Positions 24,791 to 34,318 of a DNA stretch of 64,000 nt are shown here, piece after piece. The notes under the pieces were generated by a model, which was given only the letters and a program-made list of their open reading frames with translations, was not told the origin of the DNA and searched no databases. Position numbers and translations under genes: made by a program. Position 1 is the stretch's first letter. Each line of letters begins with the position of its first letter. The stretch is from Chitinophaga ginsengisegetis (GTDB taxonomy: Bacteria; Bacteroidota; Bacteroidia; Chitinophagales; Chitinophagaceae), in NCBI RefSeq assembly GCF_900168065.1, contig NZ_FUZZ01000001.1, positions 434,001-498,000 of the forward strand, in the 5' to 3' direction.

Positions 24791-25786
24791 TTAAACAGGC
24801 TGTTGTTGCAGCCATTCCTCCAGTCGTAATTTACAGGCATTTTGAAGAAAGAGCAAGTCCTGCTCCTGTTTCCACAACAGGGCAGATGCTGTTTTTTCAT
24901 CCGTCATGCTAAAATGAATCTCCTGGTACGGCATACGTTGCGAAAGGGAAGGCATATCCGCAGTGATCACATGCGCCAGCCGGGCATACCCGCCGGTGGT
25001 TTGATGGTCTGCCATCAGTATAATGAGTTGCCCGTCGGGCAACAGCTGTATAGTACCCCTGGTGATGCCGGCCGATAGCTGTTCCTCCCGTGGCTGTGTA
25101 GCCAGCGGCGGACCGCTCAGGCGGAACCCCATCCGGTCGCTTTGTTCCGTTAACGAAAATGCAGCAGCGGTAAATTGCTGGCGGGCGTCTTCCCGTAACA
25201 GGCTCCATTGACTCCCAGGCAGCGTACGTATAATATCTTTTGTGGTGTACAGGTGACTTACATCGGCGGTCCACCGTAACGGTACCACTTCCCTGCCCCG
25301 GAACCATAAAGGGGAAATATTATCCTGCCGTAGCTGAAGATGATCATTCTTTTTCAGCGGGCGGCCATCCAAGCCGCCGGCGCCGGCCTTTAAATGGGTG
25401 CTGTAGCTTCCCAGCCAGGGCGTAAGTGCCAGCCCGCCCCGTATCGCCAGGTAGCACCGTGCACCGGAAACAGGCTTGCTGAAACGCAGTACCGTTTGCT
25501 TATTCACCAGTACGGGCCTGTTAATGTCCAGGGGCTGACCATTGACGATAGCGCCAAAATCAGCGCCGGATAAGGCGATCATGGCATCTGTATCAAACAG
25601 GAAAGCCGATGCGGGAAAATGCAGTTCAATAGCCGCTTCGGTGAGGTCGTTGCCTACCAGGCTGTTGGCTACCGCAAGCGCCACACGATCCATAGCGCCA
25701 CCTGGATTAATACCCAGGTGTTGGTAACCGTATCGTCCTGCATCCTGGATGGTATCCAGCAATCCTTGTTGTACTACCTGTATCAA
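24791..25786 (-). CDS. pxpC: 5-oxoprolinase subunit PxpC (KipA/AHS2 family)
   Basis: The 331-residue protein has the AHS2 domain common to urea amidolyase and PxpC: GLLDTIQDAGRYGYQHLGIN, then PGGAMDRVALAVANSLVGN, PGSQWSLLREDARQQF and LSEQSDRMGFRLSGPPL-like text near residue 215. It is often annotated as a biotin-dependent carboxyltransferase, but next to pxpA and pxpB its role is 5-oxoproline hydrolysis. It follows pxpB by 20 bp and precedes pxpA by 11 bp. Confidence 0.94.
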   Translation of the reverse strand: MIQVVQQGLLDTIQDAGRYGYQHLGINPGGAMDRVALAVANSLVGNDLTEAAIELHFPASAFLFDTDAMIALSGADFGAIVNGQPLDINRPVLVNKQTVLRFSKPVSGARCYLAIRGGLALTPWLGSYSTHLKAGAGGLDGRPLKKNDHLQLRQDNISPLWFRGREVVPLRWTADVSHLYTTKDIIRTLPGSQWSLLREDARQQFTAAAFSLTEQSDRMGFRLSGPPLATQPREEQLSAGITRGTIQLLPDGQLIILMADHQTTGGYARLAHVITADMPSLSQRMPYQEIHFSMTDEKTASALLWKQEQDLLFLQNACKLRLEEWLQQQPV

Positions 25787-25806
25787 TGTTTTTGGATCTT
25801 AAAATG

Positions 25807-26517
25807 TCAAATATAATGGGTCATCTCCCGGAAAGCTTCCAGCGATACGGGCATAAATCTTACCTCATCGCCGGGGCCACAATAGCAGGGAGTTTCCGCA
25901 CCGGCATCAAATAACCGCAGGGGCGTGCGGCCAATAATATTCCAGCCTCCCGGCGATTCCTGCGGATAAATACCCGTTTGCGCACCGGCAATACCCACAC
26001 TTCCCGCGGGTACCCTGAGCCGGGGTTGCTTTAACCGGGGCGTTACCAGCTGCTCATGCACTTTGCCCATATAGGGAAAGCCGGGCAGAAAGCCCAGCAT
26101 GTATACGGTGTACGTTTGTGCTGTATGCAGTGCTATGATATGCTCCGGGGATACGTTTTTGCTTTCCGCCATCGCATGCAGGTCGGGGCCCAGGGAAGGG
26201 TGATAGCATACAGGGATCTCCAACCGGCGGGGCGGAGCGGCAGCAGTTATGGCTGTCTCCTCCAGCGTTGCCGAGATCAGCTCCCTGATCTTTTCACCGG
26301 CGTTGCCATGCAGCTCCCTGTACAACACTACCGCATCGTATACAACTGTTAAGGAAGCATAGGCCGGAATAAGATCCAGGATGTATGGTTTATGCAGCTC
26401 CTGCAACTGCCGGAATGCCTGCATTACCCGGCGGTGAATATCCTCACTGATCTGTTGTTCCCATTCAATGATTACAGCCCGGTCGCCCAATGGAGATATA
26501 GTGTAGTTCCTACGCAT
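25807..26517 (-). CDS. pxpB: 5-oxoprolinase subunit PxpB (KipI/AHS1 family)
   Basis: The 236-residue protein shows the AHS1 features: PLGDRAVIIEWEQ at the N-terminus, YMLGFLPGFPYMG near residue 137, RLRVPAGSVGIAGAQTGIYP and ESPGGWNIIGRTPLRLFD. With PxpC it forms the complex that couples ATP hydrolysis to ring opening by PxpA. It is the first gene of pxpB-pxpC-pxpA-transporter. The 75-bp gap to the divergent PKD gene (26518-26592) must hold the promoters for both directions; no clear boxes stand out. Confidence 0.94.
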   Translation of the reverse strand: MRRNYTISPLGDRAVIIEWEQQISEDIHRRVMQAFRQLQELHKPYILDLIPAYASLTVVYDAVVLYRELHGNAGEKIRELISATLEETAITAAAPPRRLEIPVCYHPSLGPDLHAMAESKNVSPEHIIALHTAQTYTVYMLGFLPGFPYMGKVHEQLVTPRLKQPRLRVPAGSVGIAGAQTGIYPQESPGGWNIIGRTPLRLFDAGAETPCYCGPGDEVRFMPVSLEAFREMTHYI

Positions 26518-26592
26518 TAGTTTATGAAGATAAAATAACTATTGCACATTACTATTAATAGCGTAAATTCATGGTACATAACGTATCCATGA

Positions 26593-29500
26593 ATGAACCT
26601 TTTTAGCCTGGCAAAGCTTAAATTGGGTCCATCACTACTTATTTTGCTATTAGCGGATTGTTTTATTTTCTCGGGAGCAAAGGCACAAATTAAAGCAGAC
26701 TTCAATGCATCATCAACCAGCGATTGTGAACTGCTACTAACAACATTTAGTGATAAATCAACAGGCCAGCCTATATCCTGGCAATGGGACTTCGGTAACG
26801 GTTATACCTCTACTGAACAGCACCCCGGGGCTACCTATGTCAAACCCGGCGTGTATACGGTATCCCTCACGGTAAAAGATGCAGCCGGACAATCAGCTAC
26901 CATCACCAAAACAGGATTTATTACCGTAAGATCCAGACCTAAAGTGGATTTCACAGCCACCAACGTAACAGGCTGCGCACCTTTACAAACCACCTTCACA
27001 GATAAATCAGACCCGGTAAGCGGCACTCTCCTTACCTATACCTGGGATTACGGAGATGGCACCACCGGCACCGGCAGCACCAGTACACATACTTATCAGC
27101 AGGCCGGGAAATACCCGGTAACGCTCATCGTTACTAACAGCTATCAATGCACCAGCTTCAAATTAGTGGATACCATGGTAAAGGTAGCCCCGCCCATTGT
27201 AGCCGGTTTTTCCGTACCCGAAAAAATATTCTGCAGCGCCCCTGCCACCGTGCAGCTCACCAATACTTCCACCGGACCAGGTACCCTCGTTTACAACTGG
27301 GCTTTTGACGACGGCAGCACATCTTCTTTAAAAGATCCCGGTACGCATACCTTTACCAGCAAAGGGCTCCACGCTATTACGCTGACGGTGACCAATGAAA
27401 TGCATTGTACCTCGGTCAAAAAAGCAGCCGATATTAACGTGGCCGCCTATACTACCAACTTTACCTTTCCATCACCCGTTTGTGCCAACACACCCGGCAC
27501 TTACGGCGGCGTATTTGCTACTACAGATCAGCTCAAAGTAGCCTGGGAAATAAACGGGCAACCAGCTTTGAACAACGCGGACAATACCACTATCTACACC
27601 CCTCCTGCTACCGGTTCGTTAAATGTTAAACTAACCGCTACCTATGGTAAATGTGTGGAGGTGGTAGAAAAAAAACTGGATATAAAACCATCTCCCACCG
27701 CCAGTATCAGCGTGATGATACCTCCTTTCTGTAACATGCCCGCTACCGCCACGTTCACGGACAATGCTCCTGCTGCCGCTGCCCGGCAATGGGACTTTGG
27801 CGACGGGCAAACCTCCACCGCGCAACATCCGGCACACACCTACACCGCAGCCGGTAACTACACTGCTACCCTGGTAACCACCAGCAAAGATGGCTGCGCA
27901 GCTACTACCAACAGTAGCTTTGATATAGCCCCGGTAAAAATAACGGCAGATGGAAAAAACAGGAGCGGTTGCGAAGGATTAATAACCACCTTTGGTGCGG
28001 TGGTTAACAATGCAGACGTTATTAAAACCTACCAATGGGACTTCGGCGATGGTAGCCCGGTATCTGCGTTAGCTGCGCCTGTACATCAATATAATAACGC
28101 GGGCATCTACACCGTTTACCTGACCTATACTACCGTTAACGGCTGTACGGGAAAGGTAGAAACAGTGAATAAGGTAGAAGTATATAAAAAGCCTGTTCCT
28201 GAATTCTATTCACCGGACGCCCCGGAAATCTGCGGTAATAACCCGGCTGCATTCAAAGACCAATCAGATATTGGCGACAGCTGGCGATGGGATTTTGGAG
28301 ATGGAGCCACCGGAACCGGTAAAAACACTACATATAGCTACCAGCTACCGGGAACGTATACCGTACAGCTGATAGTAGGTAATCACACCTGTTATGATAC
28401 CATTGTTAAAGAGAAATACATTACCGCTACCAATCCATTCCCCCGGTATTCCATCCGGCCGGTCGACTGTAACAAACGCACCACCATTGTTTTTGAAGAT
28501 CATTCCATCGGGGCGGAATCCTGGCAATGGTCCTGGGGCGATGGTACCGATACTGCCTATACCGTGCCTACCGCTACTTTAACACACGTTTTCCCCGGCA
28601 GCGGCACATACCAGGTGGCACTTACTACGAAAGACAGTCACTGTACCACGCATGAAGGACTAACGGTAACAGTGATTGCTCCATCTCCTGTAGTGATCAG
28701 CACCGATAAAAGTACGCTGTGCAGCAACGATGTGCTGGGCGCCGCCATCACCAGCTACAACCCGGCTATCTATAAATCTTCCGGCTACAAATGGCTGGCT
28801 GGTGGCATTGATCAGAGCGATCCTGACGACCAGCAAACATTCATCTACAAAAATCTTTCTCCCGGCAAACAATTCATACAACTATCAGCCGAAAACCTGC
28901 AGGGATGTATAGATCTCAGTAACATCGTTCCCGTAAATGTACGGGGTCCTGTTGCCGCGTTTAAACTGCCTGCCGCCAAATGCGCGGGCAGCGAACTGAG
29001 TTTCACTGACCTGACCAATACCACTTACAGCGCAGGTATTAGTGAGTGGCAATGGGATTTCGGAGATGGCACTCCCGTAGAAACCTTTACCAAAGGACCT
29101 TTTCGGCATACCTATAAACAACCGGGAAATTATAACCCTATGATGAAGGTGACTGACAAAGAAGGTTGTGTAAGTTATGGCTATGATAATACCCTCCAGG
29201 TAAAAGGCCCTCAGGCCGTATTCGATGCCAGCAGCTATCTTGTTAAACCAGGCACAGATGTATACTTCTACAACAAATCCAGCGAAACCGGTGGCGCTAT
29301 CACCAGTGTGAACTGGAGTTTTGGAGATGGCCATACTTCTACCGCCACCGGAACAGTGACAAACAACTACACCCTGCCAGGCGCCCACCAGGTAGTACTG
29401 CGCGTGCAGGATAATAATGGTTGTGAAGACAGTGCCAAAAAACAGGTAAGGGTATCCAGTGTTGGCGCCGACTTTACCTATAGCTCCCGCTTTGCAAATG

Positions 29501-31473
29501 GTGGCAGTTGCGCACCCATGATCTTCTTCTTTACCAATACTTCCCTCAGCTATACTTCCAGCTATTGGAGCTTTGGCGACGGCACTACTTCCATTGAAGC
29601 CAATCCTGTACATACCTATACGGAACCGGGACTTTACGAGGTGATCCTAACCGCACAGGGAGAAGCAGGCGTAACAGACAAATACATTGATACCATAGAA
29701 GTAAAAGGCCCCTATGCCGCTATAATAGCCAGTTCCGACGGCGGATGCCTGGAAAAGGAAATTCAGTTTAATGTTGTCAGCAAGGGTTCGCAGGATTTCA
29801 GCTGGGATTTTACGGACGGCATTATTCTTCATACCACCGACAACGTAGTGAAACACGTTTTTAAAACACCGGGTATTTATCAGCCGAGACTACTGCTGAC
29901 TGACGCCGCCGGTTGCAGAGGCAGCGCCCTTCTCCGCAACCCCATCGTTATTGATAAACTGGATGTGCAGTTAACACCAGCACCGGCTATTCTTTGCGGT
30001 AAAGGAACCGTTACGTTCAATCCTGTATTCAACAGCTTTTCCATTGACCAGTTAGGCAAACCGGCTACCTATAAATGGGACTTCAATCCATCACTGGTAC
30101 CATCCAACGAAACAACAGCTACTCCTTCTTTTTATATTCCTGCACCGGGCAGGTATGATTTTAGTTTTACCACCACCACCGCTTATGGTTGTAAACAAAC
30201 AGTGACTACTAACGTGAACGTATATACTAAACCGGAAGCCATTATTGCAGGCCCCGATAAAGTATGTGTATCGTCACCGGCCGGGTTCAGCGGCAGCGCT
30301 GCGAACGACAACGGTCTTACCTGGGAGTGGAACTTCCCTAACGGGGAAAAACCGGCCGGAAGTAAGCCACCGCAACAGGTATTCTCCCAGCCTGGTCCGG
30401 CAGATATATCCCTTGTTGTTACCAATAAAGATGGATGTACTGATACGGCCCATCACCTCTTAAACGTGCTGCCTTTGCCCGATGCAAAAGCCAGCTCTAT
30501 GAGTGAATTTATCTGTTTGCACAATACTACCCTGTTACAGGCTACCGGTGGCGCCAGTTACGAATGGACACCGGTTGCAGGACTCAGCAACCCGCTGATC
30601 GCAAACCCGTCGGCTAGTCCTGATACCAATACCACCTATCATGTGAAAGTAACAGACAGCAACGGATGTATTAATACCGACCAGTTAACACTGCAGGTAA
30701 TCCAACCGTTTAAGGTAACGGCCTCACCGGATACCTCCCTGTGCCAGGGTGCAGTGCTGCCGTTATATGCCTCCGGCGCTGACTATTACAAATGGGAAGG
30801 CACCGGGCTGGCAAATCCTAACGAAGGCGTTACCACTGCTACGCTTACTAACACAGGCAACTATACCTACGCGGTAACAGGCTACGACAGCAAAGGATGC
30901 TTCTCTGATAAAACATCCCTGCAGGTAATCGTAGCACCGTACCCGTTAGTAAACACTGGCCCCGACCGGAATGTTCCTGCCGGCACACCCGTACAGCTCA
31001 CTGCCTCCGCCAGTAACGATGTGGTCAGCTACAAATGGTCGCCAGCACAGGACCTTAACTGCCCCGGCTGTGGCAGCATACAGGTGATTCCCAATCTTAC
31101 CACCACCTACGCCGTGGAAGTGGAAAACCGCTATGGCTGCAAAGCAAAAGACGACGTTACCATACACATCCTGTGCAATCAGTCTGCCATTTACATGCCT
31201 AACGCATTTACTCCCAACCAGGATGGACAAAACGACCGCATCTATCCTAAGGGAAAAGGCGTAAAGGAAATCGGGTACCTGCGTATTTATGACCGCTGGG
31301 GAAAACTTATCTTTGAAAATATTCATTTCCAGATCAATACCCCTGCCGCCGGTTGGGATGGCCGGATCAACAATCAGGAAGCCGCTTTTGGAAGCTACAT
31401 TTATTACATGCAAACCATCTGCGAAAACGGGGAGAAATTTGAATTCAAAGGAAGCATCCTACTGATAAAGTGA
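26593..31473 (+). CDS. Large PKD-repeat T9SS-secreted protein with type B C-terminal domain
   Basis: The 1626-residue protein has a signal peptide (LLILLLADCFIFSGAKAQ, residues 15-32) and about thirteen PKD-like domains of 80-100 residues, each marked by a WDFGDG-type motif (for example WQWDFGNG, YTWDYGDG, RQWDFGDG, WRWDFGDG, SYWSFGDG). After about residue 1295 are Ig-like domains with VTDSNGC ends. The last 95 residues are a CHU_C/type B sorting domain: YMPNAFTPNQDGQNDRIYP then LRIYDRWGKLIFEN. Proteins of this type cross the outer membrane through T9SS and stay on the surface or form filaments. PKD domains often bind polysaccharide or protein partners. The gene is monocistronic and divergent from the pxp operon. 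Its 3' end overlaps the end of the opposite-strand gene by 15 bp. Confidence 0.93.
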   Translation: MNLFSLAKLKLGPSLLILLLADCFIFSGAKAQIKADFNASSTSDCELLLTTFSDKSTGQPISWQWDFGNGYTSTEQHPGATYVKPGVYTVSLTVKDAAGQSATITKTGFITVRSRPKVDFTATNVTGCAPLQTTFTDKSDPVSGTLLTYTWDYGDGTTGTGSTSTHTYQQAGKYPVTLIVTNSYQCTSFKLVDTMVKVAPPIVAGFSVPEKIFCSAPATVQLTNTSTGPGTLVYNWAFDDGSTSSLKDPGTHTFTSKGLHAITLTVTNEMHCTSVKKAADINVAAYTTNFTFPSPVCANTPGTYGGVFATTDQLKVAWEINGQPALNNADNTTIYTPPATGSLNVKLTATYGKCVEVVEKKLDIKPSPTASISVMIPPFCNMPATATFTDNAPAAAARQWDFGDGQTSTAQHPAHTYTAAGNYTATLVTTSKDGCAATTNSSFDIAPVKITADGKNRSGCEGLITTFGAVVNNADVIKTYQWDFGDGSPVSALAAPVHQYNNAGIYTVYLTYTTVNGCTGKVETVNKVEVYKKPVPEFYSPDAPEICGNNPAAFKDQSDIGDSWRWDFGDGATGTGKNTTYSYQLPGTYTVQLIVGNHTCYDTIVKEKYITATNPFPRYSIRPVDCNKRTTIVFEDHSIGAESWQWSWGDGTDTAYTVPTATLTHVFPGSGTYQVALTTKDSHCTTHEGLTVTVIAPSPVVISTDKSTLCSNDVLGAAITSYNPAIYKSSGYKWLAGGIDQSDPDDQQTFIYKNLSPGKQFIQLSAENLQGCIDLSNIVPVNVRGPVAAFKLPAAKCAGSELSFTDLTNTTYSAGISEWQWDFGDGTPVETFTKGPFRHTYKQPGNYNPMMKVTDKEGCVSYGYDNTLQVKGPQAVFDASSYLVKPGTDVYFYNKSSETGGAITSVNWSFGDGHTSTATGTVTNNYTLPGAHQVVLRVQDNNGCEDSAKKQVRVSSVGADFTYSSRFANGGSCAPMIFFFTNTSLSYTSSYWSFGDGTTSIEANPVHTYTEPGLYEVILTAQGEAGVTDKYIDTIEVKGPYAAIIASSDGGCLEKEIQFNVVSKGSQDFSWDFTDGIILHTTDNVVKHVFKTPGIYQPRLLLTDAAGCRGSALLRNPIVIDKLDVQLTPAPAILCGKGTVTFNPVFNSFSIDQLGKPATYKWDFNPSLVPSNETTATPSFYIPAPGRYDFSFTTTTAYGCKQTVTTNVNVYTKPEAIIAGPDKVCVSSPAGFSGSAANDNGLTWEWNFPNGEKPAGSKPPQQVFSQPGPADISLVVTNKDGCTDTAHHLLNVLPLPDAKASSMSEFICLHNTTLLQATGGASYEWTPVAGLSNPLIANPSASPDTNTTYHVKVTDSNGCINTDQLTLQVIQPFKVTASPDTSLCQGAVLPLYASGADYYKWEGTGLANPNEGVTTATLTNTGNYTYAVTGYDSKGCFSDKTSLQVIVAPYPLVNTGPDRNVPAGTPVQLTASASNDVVSYKWSPAQDLNCPGCGSIQVIPNLTTTYAVEVENRYGCKAKDDVTIHILCNQSAIYMPNAFTPNQDGQNDRIYPKGKGVKEIGYLRIYDRWGKLIFENIHFQINTPAAGWDGRINNQEAAFGSYIYYMQTICENGEKFEFKGSILLIK

Positions 31474-32220
31474 GTCGGCTACCAGCATCTTCATAGCATT
31501 GTATGCCCCATCCGACAGCCGGTACGGCCGTTCGTTTACCATCTGCACAAACTCAACGCTAAACGCCAGGAACAAAGGAAAAGGACTGCCCGGTGAAACG
31601 CTGGCGGTAAGTGTGAGTGGTTCGGTAAGGTGGCTATCCAGTACCAATGCCTCACTGCTTATTTCATCGCTTTCATACTGCGCTTCCTCAAAATCAATCG
31701 CGCTAAAGCCACAGGTAATGATTACATGCGTGGCGCCGCGGGGCGACTGCACCTCCCTTGCCGGATAGAATGGCGGTATTACGATAGTTCCTTCCCCGGC
31801 AGCACGATCAATGGTTGCCGTTAAAGGCGCATAAAAAGAAGTGCTCATCCCGCTCGTCGTATTGAACTCAAACTTTTCCATGATCTTTATGTCGCCATTC
31901 ATCACGTTACGATATCCCCGCTCACTGGTTACATCGGCTTTTATCACCTTCAGGAACTCCCTGAGGAGGCGGGGTGTAATTCCACTATCGGCAGCATTCC
32001 TGATCATGTAACGGAAAGCGGAACGAAGCAATTTTCCTGCCCGGCCAGCCCGGCCAAATTCCATGCTGTTTTCCCTGCTACGCTGGAATGCAGGATCAGC
32101 CGATATCCGCGCCCCGGATACGCCGGATCGCTTTCTGACTACATAACCACGTTTGGTTTTATAAAAAGATAGATTTTCGATTGCGCCATTAAATTGCAAC
32201 AATCCGTCCTGTTTACTCAT
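31459..32220 (-). CDS. Conserved Bacteroidota protein of unknown function
   Basis: The start is at the ATG at 32220 (MSKQDGLLQFNGAIENLSFY), giving 253 residues; the further upstream ATG adds an unconvincing tail. The N-terminal 70 residues are distinctive: KTKRGYVVRKRSGVSGARIS, DPAFQRSRENSMEFGRAG, RAGKLLRSAFR. I recall similar blocks in other Bacteroidota proteins without a known function. This segment is basic and helical, possibly binding nucleic acid or an acidic partner. The C-terminal 120 residues are beta-rich. There is no signal peptide. It converges on the PKD gene with a 15-bp overlap. Confidence 0.75.
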   Translation of the reverse strand: MSKQDGLLQFNGAIENLSFYKTKRGYVVRKRSGVSGARISADPAFQRSRENSMEFGRAGRAGKLLRSAFRYMIRNAADSGITPRLLREFLKVIKADVTSERGYRNVMNGDIKIMEKFEFNTTSGMSTSFYAPLTATIDRAAGEGTIVIPPFYPAREVQSPRGATHVIITCGFSAIDFEEAQYESDEISSEALVLDSHLTEPLTLTASVSPGSPFPLFLAFSVEFVQMVNERPYRLSDGAYNAMKMLVADSLYQ

Positions 32221-32345
32221 CGTTAAAATGTTTTCGTTAAAAGATAGGCAGTTTAGATAGCTATGCCTGTTAAGCTCCGCCTGTTGATTACACAGACGTA
32301 CCAGGCGAAAGTATCCACTACCCTGCATGCGTAAAAACAAAGCTG

Positions 32346-32378
32346 CCGCTTTTACCGCTTTTTGCCGCTTTTTGCCGG
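32346..32378. repeat. Three near-identical 10-bp tandem units
   Basis: ccgcttttac, cgctttttgc and cgctttttgc followed by cgg form a 10-bp periodic tract in the upstream region of the conserved unknown gene. No protein is encoded in the gap 32221-32521, which otherwise holds only the next repeat. Confidence 0.65.
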
Positions 32379-32398
32379 AATACGTCGCACCGGTTTAT

Positions 32399-32453
32399 GC
32401 ATAGTGCATTCATAGTGCATGAGGAGTGCATCAGGAGTCCATCAGGAGTGCAT
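32399..32453. repeat. Five tandem 11-bp units ending in GTGCAT
   Basis: The units are gcatagtgcat, tcatagtgcat, gaggagtgcat, caggagtccat and caggagtgcat. Four end in gtgcat and the other in gtccat. The tract is intergenic, about 180-235 bp upstream of the conserved unknown gene (-) and about 70 bp beyond the stop of the esterase gene (-). It could be a slippage tract or phased protein sites at about one helical turn. Confidence 0.8.
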
Positions 32454-32521
32454 GGTAACAGTATAGATAGCGCATGGGATACGCAGGTCCGAAGCATGGC
32501 AGATGCAGGTGACAGGTAGCT

Positions 32522-33328
32522 TCACGGCGCCGGGGAGTTAAGTAAGGTACTGATGTCTGCCAGTACTGCCGCAAGTTTACCGGGTTGTGATAGAAAGGGG
32601 GAATGCCCGCTGGTGAGCGTATACACCTTTTCGCAAGGTAAAAGATACTGCATGCGCCTTTGGCTTGTAATACCCAGGGCTTTATCCTGCAGGGTTTCAA
32701 TATAAAATCTCCGGATGGGTTGTTCAGGCGCTATATCCGTCCGGCTATTCTCCTTGTTCCCCGCGGGTTTTACAGGTTCCGGGGTTAATTTGCTGATGGC
32801 CCACTGTGCTACCGGGTCTTCACAGTCAGCATAAAACAACTGCTTTGCTTTCTTTTTGTTCACCCTCACCGTACCATTGCTTTTGTCTATAATCAGGGAT
32901 GATTGCATAAGAGAGATGGTATCATCCTGCATGATTTCCGGCGGAGACATGCCCTCCGGCAACAGGAAGGCCGATAGATAGATCAGTCCTTTTATCTTAT
33001 CCGGATATTTCTTTGCCAATTCCGTAATCACCATTCCTCCTGAACTATGGCCGAGTATAATTACGGGCTGCTGTTGCTTTTCAAGCAAAGCGCCAATGCG
33101 CGTTGTATACGAATGAAACTCTTTTCCATTGCCTGTATAGTCGGGAGTAATTACCACGAAGCCTTTCTCTTCCATAAAAGGCCGTAGCTTATCCCAGCAC
33201 CAGGCGCCGTGAAATCCGCCATGCACCAATATAAAAGTATCATTAGGTTGTTGTTTCATTGGGTTACACGATCCATTTGATAAGCCCAATAGACTTATGA
33301 TGATCAAAATGATTTTGCAGCAGTACAT
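32522..33328 (-). CDS. Alpha/beta hydrolase, methylesterase/hydroxynitrile-lyase-like, probable lipoprotein
   Basis: The 268-residue protein has an N-terminal signal (ILIIISLLGLSNGSC) whose Cys21 fits a loose lipobox. Then TFILVHGGFHGAWCWDKLRP gives the oxyanion segment, and ILGHSSGGMVITELAK gives the nucleophile serine. SGHSPFLSQPGKLAAVL near the C-terminus supplies the catalytic histidine with a HSPFLS pattern frequent in MES-type esterases. It would hydrolyse a small ester or similar compound in the periplasm or on the outer membrane. It sits 101 bp downstream of an AraC-type regulator on the same strand. Confidence 0.87.
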   Translation of the reverse strand: MYCCKIILIIISLLGLSNGSCNPMKQQPNDTFILVHGGFHGAWCWDKLRPFMEEKGFVVITPDYTGNGKEFHSYTTRIGALLEKQQQPVIILGHSSGGMVITELAKKYPDKIKGLIYLSAFLLPEGMSPPEIMQDDTISLMQSSLIIDKSNGTVRVNKKKAKQLFYADCEDPVAQWAISKLTPEPVKPAGNKENSRTDIAPEQPIRRFYIETLQDKALGITSQRRMQYLLPCEKVYTLTSGHSPFLSQPGKLAAVLADISTLLNSPAP

Positions 33329-33429
33329 GATATCGTCTTACTTTTCCTGTTTAGGTTTCGATGTTTCCGCTCACGAAAATATCTACTATCTGCTGCTGAA
33401 AATTGTAAGTTTCCGACAATCGGTTAATG

Positions 33430-34182
33430 CTACAGGATAATATTTGCCACCTTTATGTTCATTTGGCTTTGCAATAATTTCGGGTTTAAACCTGAAAGGT
33501 CTTTTGCTTGCCTGATAAAATGTGCCTGGTCAAAATAATTTAACTGGTAAGCAATATCAGAGAGCTTATTGAAAGATTTGCCTGCTATCAATGTGAGGGC
33601 TTTTTTGAATCGGATTGTTTTGATGTAATGCCTGGGTGTAACACCGATAATTGTCAGTAATTTTCTCTCCAGTTGTCTTTCTGAGATACTATAACAATCA
33701 CACAACTCCTTAACAGTAACCGTTTCCACCCGGTTTTTTATATGCTGTATACAATGCCTGATAAATGTATCCTGCCCTTTTACATCAGCTATCTTTGCCG
33801 CAAAATATGCTGACAAAACCTGTATGATATCCGGTATATTTTTTTTAGATGAAATAATATCTGTAAAAGATATCCGTGAGAATTCATCTAACCTGATTCT
33901 TTGATTGGTCAGTTCATGGGCGTTCATTCCAAATAATTCATGGATGGCAGCGGGATGCAAAAGCACACCCAATGCTAAAAACGAAGGATTGTCCCTGTTT
34001 TCTGTTGGTGTGGTCGTTTGTCCGTATACCATTGTTCTCTTTGGAAAATATCCTTCGGGGTCCAATGCAAACTCCATAACTATCCCGGAAGAATCGTCTA
34101 CAAATGTCCGTATCGGCGATTCATTCGTCGTACTCCGTTCTACTTTCAATGTCCAGAAGTATTGAACAAACGAACGTAACAT
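33430..34182 (-). CDS. AraC-family regulator with DUF6597-like N-terminal domain
   Basis: The 250-residue protein starts with LRSFVQYFWTLKVERS and FVDDSSGIVMEFALD, the style of the DUF6597 ligand-binding-like domain common in Bacteroidota AraC proteins. Residues about 145-245 are the two helix-turn-helix units: VTVKELCDCYSISERQLERK, then FNKLSDIAYQLNYFDQAHFI. It precedes the esterase lipoprotein on the same strand by 101 bp and is divergent from the unknown gene at 34319 (136 bp gap), so it may control either. Confidence 0.9.
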   Translation of the reverse strand: MLRSFVQYFWTLKVERSTTNESPIRTFVDDSSGIVMEFALDPEGYFPKRTMVYGQTTTPTENRDNPSFLALGVLLHPAAIHELFGMNAHELTNQRIRLDEFSRISFTDIISSKKNIPDIIQVLSAYFAAKIADVKGQDTFIRHCIQHIKNRVETVTVKELCDCYSISERQLERKLLTIIGVTPRHYIKTIRFKKALTLIAGKSFNKLSDIAYQLNYFDQAHFIRQAKDLSGLNPKLLQSQMNIKVANIIL

Positions 34183-34318
34183 GGTTGCGGGCGCTATGAT
34201 TTCATGTTTAATCAGATAAATTCAGTTTATTTGGGAATGTATAATTATAATATTCATTTAACATGATAACCGGCAGGTAAAATACTACCTTTCTCCGTTC
34301 AAACAAAACTCAACAGAA

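Noticed and set aside
24780..24815. Upstream in-frame ATG for pxpA
   Set aside because: It overlaps pxpC by 25 bp and adds residues before the LNCDMGEG motif.
32221..32340. Upstream in-frame ATG for the conserved unknown gene
   Set aside because: The added 40 residues show no conserved pattern, and MSKQDGLLQF is a natural start.
32399..32453. Attachment site or mobile-element end
   Set aside because: No integrase, transposase or second copy is present in the window.
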